A stretch of 64,000 nucleotides of DNA from Alphaproteobacteria bacterium (lineage in GTDB: Bacteria; Pseudomonadota; Alphaproteobacteria; DSM-16000; Inquilinaceae). Under the pieces are notes generated by a model. That model saw nothing but the letters and a program-made list of their open reading frames with translations. It searched no databases and was not told the DNA's origin. The DNA is taken from assembly GCA_028284045.1 (NCBI GenBank), contig JANQSN010000038.1, forward strand, positions 1-64,000. Reading direction: 5' to 3'. Positions 59,200-64,000 of the stretch are shown piece by piece (position 1 is the stretch's first letter; every line of letters starts with the position of its first letter). The position numbers were made by a program, and so were the translations under genes.

Positions 59200-61350
59200 C
59201 TACGGCACCTTGTCGGCGCCTAGCAGTTGGCGCCCCTGCTTGTTGTTCATCAGATGCGTCAGCGCGACGACGACATTGGGGTCGAAAGCGCGACCGGAGT
59301 CCTCGGCCAGCCGGGCCAGCGCCGCATCCACGTCCAACTCGCCGCGATGGGCCCGGGTGCTGATCAGCGCGATGAACGCGTTGGCCACGGCCAGCAGCCG
59401 GGCAGCCGGGGGGATCGCCGCGCCGGCTAGGCCGTCCGGCCAGCCGGTGCCGTCGTAGCGCTCCTGGACGGCGGCCAGCGTCTCGTAGACCGGGCCGTCG
59501 AAGGCGATGTCGCGGATCAGCTCGGCGCTGGTCGCCAGGCTGCCGCGGATGAGCTGGCGCTCTTGCTCGCTCAGCGCGCCCGGCTTGGTCAGCACCTCCA
59601 CCGGCACCAGGATCTTGCCGAGATTGAGCAGCAGCGCCGCCGTCGTCACGGTCTCCACCAGCGCGGGCGGCTGGTCCATCTCCCGCGAGAGCGCCGCCCC
59701 GACCAACGACAGACGTCTGGAGTGGTCGGCGGAGTGGGGATCGCGCCGATCCACCACCGTGACCAGCAGGGTGACGATCTGGCGGAGCACCGCCTCGCGC
59801 CGCTCACGCTCCAACACCGCCTGCGTCAGGTCCTCCTCCACGACCAGCACCGCGCCGTCCGATCCCTCGTCTCCCGGCAGCGGGATGACATGGGCATTGA
59901 CCACGCGCCGCGTCGTCGACGCCGAACCGTCGGCGGCTTCGGTCTCGTCGAACAGCTCGCGGATCGCCGCCAGGCGCTCGCGGCACAGCGCGGCCAACCG
60001 GGCGACCCGCTGCGCCCAATGCGGGCCGAGGGCGACGTCGAGCGGCTTGCCGATCAGGGCCTCCGGCTCGCTGCCGGTCTGCCGGGCGGCAACCGCGTTG
60101 GCATAGCGGACACGGTCCTCTGCCCCGACCATCAAAATCGCGTTGGGTTGGCTGTCGGTGACCAGCCGCAACCGCTGTTCGCTCTGCTCCAGCCGCATCG
60201 CGATCGCCTGATAGCGCGCCGCGGCGTCGCGCGCCCGTCGCGACGTGCCGTAGAAGAAGACGATCAGCACCAAGGTCACCGCCAACGCCACGCCGACGAC
60301 GAGCTGCACGGCCAGGCGGCCACGCCGGGCATCGGCGGCGGCCAGCGCCTCCGCCCGGTCGACCTTGTGCATGACGGTCCAGCCCGGCGCCGCGTCCAGA
60401 CGGCGGGCGGTCACCAAGACCGAGCGCCCCCGATAGTCCGTGCGCTCGGCGAATCCGCCGGGTTCGGCCAGCGCGAAGCCGGCTGCCAGGTCGGGCGTGT
60501 CGGCGGCCAGCCGACGCGACAGGGGAGGCGTCCCATCGATCAGCGGCGACAGATACGCAATCGCCCCCTCGCGTTCGCTCAGAAGGACGATCTCCGCCGT
60601 CTCTTCGATCTGCCCGGGCTGGCGCAGCAACGTGAACAGATCCTCAGCGACCGGCCGCACCCCCAGCACCCAGGCCACTTGGTCGTCCGCCGCGGTCCCG
60701 CCCTGCTCGGGAAAGACCGGCGCGAGAAACGCCATGGAGATGCGGTCGCCGGTGCCGGCATAGAGATCCCGCACCGCCGGCTGTCCCGGCGCCTGCGTGG
60801 CGATGAAGGCCAACAGGTCGCCAGCTACCTCCGGCATTCCCGGGCTCGCGGCCAGAACGCCGCCGCGCAGGCTCACCAGCGCCAACCCGGCGACCCCTTG
60901 ACGGTCGACATTCGCCGGCACGTCGGGGCCGTCGGGCCGAACCGTGAAGCCGAAGCGATCCGCCTCGGCGGTCAGAAGATTGCGGATGAAGCCGAGCTGT
61001 GCGGCAAGCTCCGGCGGCAGCGGCGCGTCGGATGACTGCGCCGCAAGCTGACCCGCGACCAGCCGCAGACCCGGATTTTCGGCAAGGCGGGCATGCAGCG
61101 CTGCCTGTTCGTCCAGCCAATCCGCCACCACCGCAACCCGGCTGTCGAGGACGATGCCGAGCCGAACCTGCCAATCCAGCAGGTCCCGCTGCTCCTCTTC
61201 CGCCAGGAACCGATTGGCGATGACGGTGGCGATGATCAGCAGCGCGGCCAGAGCGACGGCGAGCCCACCGAGCCCAACGCCGGTCGATGCCGCGGTGGTG
61301 CCGCCGCCCCGGTCTGCGGCGCTCGGCCGCTCTTGCGTTGCCTGCCCCAT
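59200..61350 (-). CDS. Membrane sensor with PAS and degenerate HD-GYP domains
   Basis: A 716-residue inner-membrane protein: TM1 (about 25-48), a large periplasmic sensor (about 49-340, Cache-like), TM2 (about 343-366), PAS (about 390-500) and an HD-GYP-like domain (about 515-700). The His of DPHSADHS is kept, but the HD of LLHDIGK is LN (LLNLGK, near 571), HHE is VQE before DGTGWP (GYP to GWP, near 633), and the later Asp is Asn in LLAVANAF. Phosphodiesterase activity is thus unlikely. It is divergent from the LapG-like protease, the place LapD occupies in Pseudomonas, so a c-di-GMP receptor role is plausible. A GTG six codons upstream is an alternative start. Confidence 0.85.
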   Translation of the reverse strand: MGQATQERPSAADRGGGTTAASTGVGLGGLAVALAALLIIATVIANRFLAEEEQRDLLDWQVRLGIVLDSRVAVVADWLDEQAALHARLAENPGLRLVAGQLAAQSSDAPLPPELAAQLGFIRNLLTAEADRFGFTVRPDGPDVPANVDRQGVAGLALVSLRGGVLAASPGMPEVAGDLLAFIATQAPGQPAVRDLYAGTGDRISMAFLAPVFPEQGGTAADDQVAWVLGVRPVAEDLFTLLRQPGQIEETAEIVLLSEREGAIAYLSPLIDGTPPLSRRLAADTPDLAAGFALAEPGGFAERTDYRGRSVLVTARRLDAAPGWTVMHKVDRAEALAAADARRGRLAVQLVVGVALAVTLVLIVFFYGTSRRARDAAARYQAIAMRLEQSEQRLRLVTDSQPNAILMVGAEDRVRYANAVAARQTGSEPEALIGKPLDVALGPHWAQRVARLAALCRERLAAIRELFDETEAADGSASTTRRVVNAHVIPLPGDEGSDGAVLVVEEDLTQAVLERERREAVLRQIVTLLVTVVDRRDPHSADHSRRLSLVGAALSREMDQPPALVETVTTAALLLNLGKILVPVEVLTKPGALSEQERQLIRGSLATSAELIRDIAFDGPVYETLAAVQERYDGTGWPDGLAGAAIPPAARLLAVANAFIALISTRAHRGELDVDAALARLAEDSGRAFDPNVVVALTHLMNNKQGRQLLGADKVP

Positions 61351-61427
61351 GGTGCCGATACTTCTCACTCTACACTGGCGCTAGCGCCGTCCCCGACACA
61401 GTAAGCGCGGCCGTCTTGCAACGATAC

Positions 61428-62114
61428 ATGCTTCCTCGCTGGCTCTCGCCCGGGCGGGATCGGCGGTGCCGCGGCGTCGGCGTAACCGGGTCCGGGTTGG
61501 CTTTTCTCGCGCTTGTCCTGGCGATCTCATGGCCGGGGGCGACCGCACGGGCGCAAGCGGTGTTTGGTCATACGGGCATTGCGCTCAACAGCTTCGAGCA
61601 GGTCGGCAAATGGACCGACATGCGCCGTCGTCACGGGCCCGAGCGGACGACCATGCGACAGCCCTGTCAGCCGACGGCGGAACAGACCTGCCAGCTCGCC
61701 GACTGGTGGAGTTTCCTACAGGGATTGGCCGGCACTAACCCCCGTCGGCAGATCGACGAGATCAACGCGATCATGAATACGGTTCCGTATGTCGAGGACA
61801 TCCGAAATTACTTGATCTCGGACTATTGGGCGACGCCAGGTCAGTTTTTTGATCAAAACGGTGACTGTGAAGACTACGCCATCGCCAAATTCATGTCGTT
61901 GCGGCTGCTCGGTTTCCCGAACGATCAGATGCGCTTGGTGGTGTTGCAGGACGAAAATCTTGGAATCGCGCACGCCGTCTTGGTGGTTTACCTCAACGGC
62001 GAGGCGCTGATGTTGGACAACCAGATCTCACAGGTGGTCCCGACCAGCGCCGTCCGCCACTACCGGCCGTATTACAGCCTGAATGAAGAGAACGTCTGGT
62101 CTCACATGAACTAG
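61428..62114 (+). CDS. lapG: LapG-like periplasmic cysteine protease (BTLCP family)
   Basis: A 228-residue bacterial transglutaminase-like cysteine proteinase (DUF920/PF06035). A signal peptide ends near ATARAQA (43). The catalytic triad is C147 in GDCEDYAIAK, H182 in GIAHAVLVV and D197 in LMLDNQ, with spacing close to LapG of Pseudomonas (C135, H172, D189). The acidic residues flanking the Cys match the calcium-binding site. LapG cuts surface adhesins at (T/P/A)AAG sites unless held by LapD. The giant exoprotein encoded nearby has such a site. Divergent from the degenerate HD-GYP sensor. The stop codon lies in a strong hairpin. Confidence 0.88.
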   Translation: MLPRWLSPGRDRRCRGVGVTGSGLAFLALVLAISWPGATARAQAVFGHTGIALNSFEQVGKWTDMRRRHGPERTTMRQPCQPTAEQTCQLADWWSFLQGLAGTNPRRQIDEINAIMNTVPYVEDIRNYLISDYWATPGQFFDQNGDCEDYAIAKFMSLRLLGFPNDQMRLVVLQDENLGIAHAVLVVYLNGEALMLDNQISQVVPTSAVRHYRPYYSLNEENVWSHMN

Positions 62115-62163
62115 ATCAACCTGTGTTCAGATGAAATCATCTGAACACAGGTAAGTTGATCTA
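62112..62163. terminator. Strong hairpin overlapping the lapG stop codon
   Basis: The left arm starts at the stop codon (62112-62134) and pairs with 62137-62163, with a two-base loop and a three-base bulge; the inner CTGTGTTCAGATGA and TCATCTGAACACAG are exact. There is no T-run after it. It may act as a terminator or protect the 3' end of the message. Confidence 0.6.
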
Positions 62164-62177
62164 ATTCAAAGTGTTTA

Positions 62178-62211
62178 GAGCATCCTGCGTCCGTTCGGAC
62201 GCAGGATGCTC
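62178..62211. repeat. Second hairpin, GAGCATCC type
   Basis: Perfect 16-bp arms GAGCATCCTGCGTCCG (62178-62193) and CGGACGCAGGATGCTC (62196-62211) with a TT loop, followed by TTA. The GAGCAT ... ATGCTC ends resemble the element at 14059-14102. It lies between the convergent lapG-like gene and the secreted-protein gene, and could be a bidirectional terminator or a dispersed hairpin element. Confidence 0.6.
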
Positions 62212-62299
62212 TTACAGCCCAGGCGCTGAACTCTTGTTCGCGCCGCTGCACCAGCCGATCGGCCCTCCAGCGTCCCATCCGCCGCTAAGGCGGCGCCCG

Positions 62300-63112
62300 T
62301 CAGAAGGTGCCGGGTGCGATGCGGAAGATGTCGGGATCGTCGGGGTCGGCGACATAGGACAGCCGCAGGGCCAGCGGCAGCAATTGGCGGTCGCCGGCGC
62401 CCTGGCCATCGGCGGCCGTATCGGCCTCGCCGGCGGTCTCCGCCTCTGCGTCCACCGCGATGTCGACGACGCGCGTCACCAAGGCAAGGGTTGCCTGGCG
62501 CCCCTCTTCGTCCGACCCGGTGAACATCACCAGCGTGCCATCCGAGAGCAGGACATCCGCGAACACGCTGCCCTCGGCATAGCGGCGGCCGGCGAAGAAC
62601 TGCTGCAGGGCCTGACCGGTCAGCATCAGCGTATCCGCCCGATAGTCCTCGTCGACCGGCGCGCCCCAGATCACGTTCACCTGGATCAGAGTGCCGCTTT
62701 GGTATCCGAAGATGTAGGCGACGGCGGCGGTGCCGCTATCGGGGATCAGGTCATCCGCCGTTACGACCAATGACTCCGTACGCTCAAGTTGGTTGGTCTC
62801 GCGTTCGACGTCGGCGGCATCGATCCCAAGATCGGCCGCAATCGCCTCAAGCACCTCCTCTTCCGTCATGCCGAAACGGGCAGAGCGGAACCCCGTAATC
62901 TCGGCGATCTCAACGGCGTCGGTCTCGTCGATCTCGACCGTTCCGGTGCCACTGCCCGGCGCCTGGTCCTCCATCAACGTATCCAGCAAAGGCCCCAGCA
63001 TCGGGTCGTTCTCCACCGACGACTGCGCCAAGCCGGCGGGAGACGCCAGGAAAGCGACCATCGTGGCGGCGGCGGCTAGGCCCGTCCGCCGGCGGACCAG
63101 GACTCCCTGCAT
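62300..63112 (-). CDS. Secreted hypothetical protein
   Basis: A 270-residue exported protein with signal peptide (about 1-29, ending GLAQ) and an acidic mature part. Around residues 75-85 the sequence GFRSARFGMTEEEVLEAI is a form often seen in small secreted proteins that sense or bind ligands; the remainder is mixed alpha/beta. I do not recognise a family. GGGGAG nine bases before the ATG supports the start. It is last in a minus-strand group after the lipoprotein and the SapC-family gene. Confidence 0.65.
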   Translation of the reverse strand: MQGVLVRRRTGLAAAATMVAFLASPAGLAQSSVENDPMLGPLLDTLMEDQAPGSGTGTVEIDETDAVEIAEITGFRSARFGMTEEEVLEAIAADLGIDAADVERETNQLERTESLVVTADDLIPDSGTAAVAYIFGYQSGTLIQVNVIWGAPVDEDYRADTLMLTGQALQQFFAGRRYAEGSVFADVLLSDGTLVMFTGSDEEGRQATLALVTRVVDIAVDAEAETAGEADTAADGQGAGDRQLLPLALRLSYVADPDDPDIFRIAPGTF

Positions 63113-63181
63113 AAGACGAACTCCCCGAAACTGGCGTGATGGCTGGGACCGATGCAGCGCCGAACACCCCCTGGGGCGGCG

Positions 63182-63730
63182 TCACCGGATCAGGCGGTTC
63201 AGGATTGACAACTCTTCACGAAGGCGGTCGAGCGCCGGATCCGAGCGCAACGCATCCGCCGGCGACTCGCCGGGCTGCACGGCGCTACGCAGCGACGCCT
63301 CGCTCTCCTGCAGGGCCGCCATCATGGCGTCGACCGTTTCCTTGCGCTCGGCGCGGGTCGCGCGACCGGCCTCGATGGCGGCGGTGAGCTGGCGATCCAT
63401 CTGCACAATGGCATCGAGGGCCGCCGGCTGAATCAGCGTCGGCCGAACCACCTCCGTCGCCGCCCGATACGCGCAATCGCGCCACTGCCGTTCCCCGGCG
63501 CCCAACTCGAAGGCCCCGAGTGCCATGGCGGCCGCCCCGTCGGGATCGTATCCCGTGGCTTCCGAGCACGCGATCAACTGAGGCGTCAGGGCATCGGCGA
63601 CGGGGGTCGGGGCGGGGTCGGTCACGCGGGCGTTTTCCGCGGCGCAAGCCGCCAACAACCCCGCCGTCGCGACGGCGGACCAGCGCTCCCACCGCGGCCG
63701 TGACGGCGCCGTTGCGATCACCCTATCCAC
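63182..63730 (-). CDS. Hypothetical lipoprotein
   Basis: A 182-residue protein with a lipobox LAAC (acceptor C29) after a hydrophobic stretch and basic n-region. The mature part is mostly helical; about 55-85 holds a short Sel1-like or small-domain segment with two Cys, and a coiled-coil-like charged stretch fills about 105-182. The start is GTG; a second GTG lies three codons in. It starts 19 bp after the SapC-family gene and precedes the secreted protein by 69 bp. Function unknown. Confidence 0.65.
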   Translation of the reverse strand: MDRVIATAPSRPRWERWSAVATAGLLAACAAENARVTDPAPTPVADALTPQLIACSEATGYDPDGAAAMALGAFELGAGERQWRDCAYRAATEVVRPTLIQPAALDAIVQMDRQLTAAIEAGRATRAERKETVDAMMAALQESEASLRSAVQPGESPADALRSDPALDRLREELSILNRLIR

Positions 63731-63749
63731 CGCCCTTGCCGCCCGTTGG

Positions 63750-64000
63750 TCAGTGGCTCTCGGCCACCGCGGCGCGGTTGACCAGAATCTGCCAATTCGA
63801 GCCGGACAGCAAATGGGCGTAGATCACCGGCAACCAGCCGCGCTTGCGCCAGTCGAGAAAGACATCGTCCGGCAGCGCGTTGAACCGTTCCAGATCCACC
63901 ACGAGAAAACCGCTCAGCGACGATTTCTCCCCGGTCGCCATCGACACGTCGGCGCGGGTCGGCACCAGGAGGTCCTGTTCCTTGAGCGCCTTGCTGAAGG
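63750..64000 (-). CDS. SapC-family protein (partial, cut by window edge)
   Basis: The C-terminal 83 residues of an open frame running off the right edge. LKEQDLLVPTRADV, GEKSSLSGFLVVDLERFNAL and IYAHLLSGSNWQIL match the C-terminal end of SapC-like proteins (S-layer-related family, usually about 230-250 residues). A Met inside the frame at 63965 would give only 71 residues and cut the domain, so the true start is beyond the window. First known gene of a minus-strand operon with the lipoprotein and secreted protein. Confidence 0.75.
   Translation of the reverse strand, partial: FSKALKEQDLLVPTRADVSMATGEKSSLSGFLVVDLERFNALPDDVFLDWRKRGWLPVIYAHLLSGSNWQILVNRAAVAESH

Noticed and set aside
62112..62211. 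Possible CRISPR or attachment site because of two adjacent perfect inverted repeats
   Set aside because: The two hairpins differ in sequence and there are no spacers or integrase; terminator or dispersed hairpin is simpler.
1..64000. tRNA, rRNA, riboswitch and insertion-sequence signals
   Set aside because: No T-arm, rRNA or transposase-like sequence was seen by eye; a covariance search would be needed to exclude small RNAs.

Overview
The window is GC-rich (mostly around 70%) and very gene-dense, with many ATGA/GTGA start-stop overlaps. Families such as DUF2336 next to a GGDEF protein, Xsc with a MocR regulator, a BTLCP (LapG-like) protease and SapC point to an alphaproteobacterium, probably a Rhodospirillales-type lineage. 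That placement is inferred from gene content, not from a marker gene. I found no rRNA, tRNA, CRISPR array, insertion sequence or phage.

Layout. 34-4114: a lipoprotein, anaerobic coproporphyrinogen oxidase HemN, a 59-aa protein and a pentapeptide-repeat protein. 4115-11678: two CHASE2-adenylate cyclases, each in its own gene group (one with an aldo/keto reductase and an EamA transporter, the other with a secreted DUF4384 protein). 11787-17127: an MFS and an EamA transporter, then a translationally coupled class III aminotransferase and ThDP-dependent decarboxylase. 17175-20089: a lower-GC exported repeat protein followed by a decayed parDE toxin-antitoxin pair (toxin frameshifted, antitoxin missing its middle). 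20154-29963: a C2-sulfonate (taurine-type) region with Xsc, a dimethylglycine/sarcosine-dehydrogenase-like flavoprotein, a TauR-like MocR regulator, an omega-amino acid:pyruvate aminotransferase and acetate kinase. Here acetyl phosphate from Xsc could give ATP directly. 30235-39273: a diguanylate cyclase coupled to a DUF2336 protein, an SbcD/YhaO-YhaN type nuclease-ATPase pair and a PfkB kinase. 39281-41888: DUF1353, an SDR and DUF993.

42076-62114 looks like one surface-adhesion locus and is the most interesting part. It encodes a 4370-residue two-partner-secretion (type Vb) exoprotein, its FhaC-type outer-membrane transporter, a Sel1-repeat/peptidoglycan-binding exported protein, a membrane sensor whose HD-GYP domain has lost almost all metal ligands, and, divergent from it, a LapG-like periplasmic cysteine protease. 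The exoprotein ends in a Gly-rich linker with a PAAG tetrapeptide followed by two cysteines, one the penultimate residue. This is the arrangement known from Pseudomonas aeruginosa CdrA, which is held by a C-terminal cysteine hook and released by LapG. The sensor is placed where LapD would be expected, so I infer a c-di-GMP-gated adhesin-release system with an inactive HD-GYP protein as receptor. The window ends with an operon of a partial SapC-family gene, a lipoprotein and a secreted protein.
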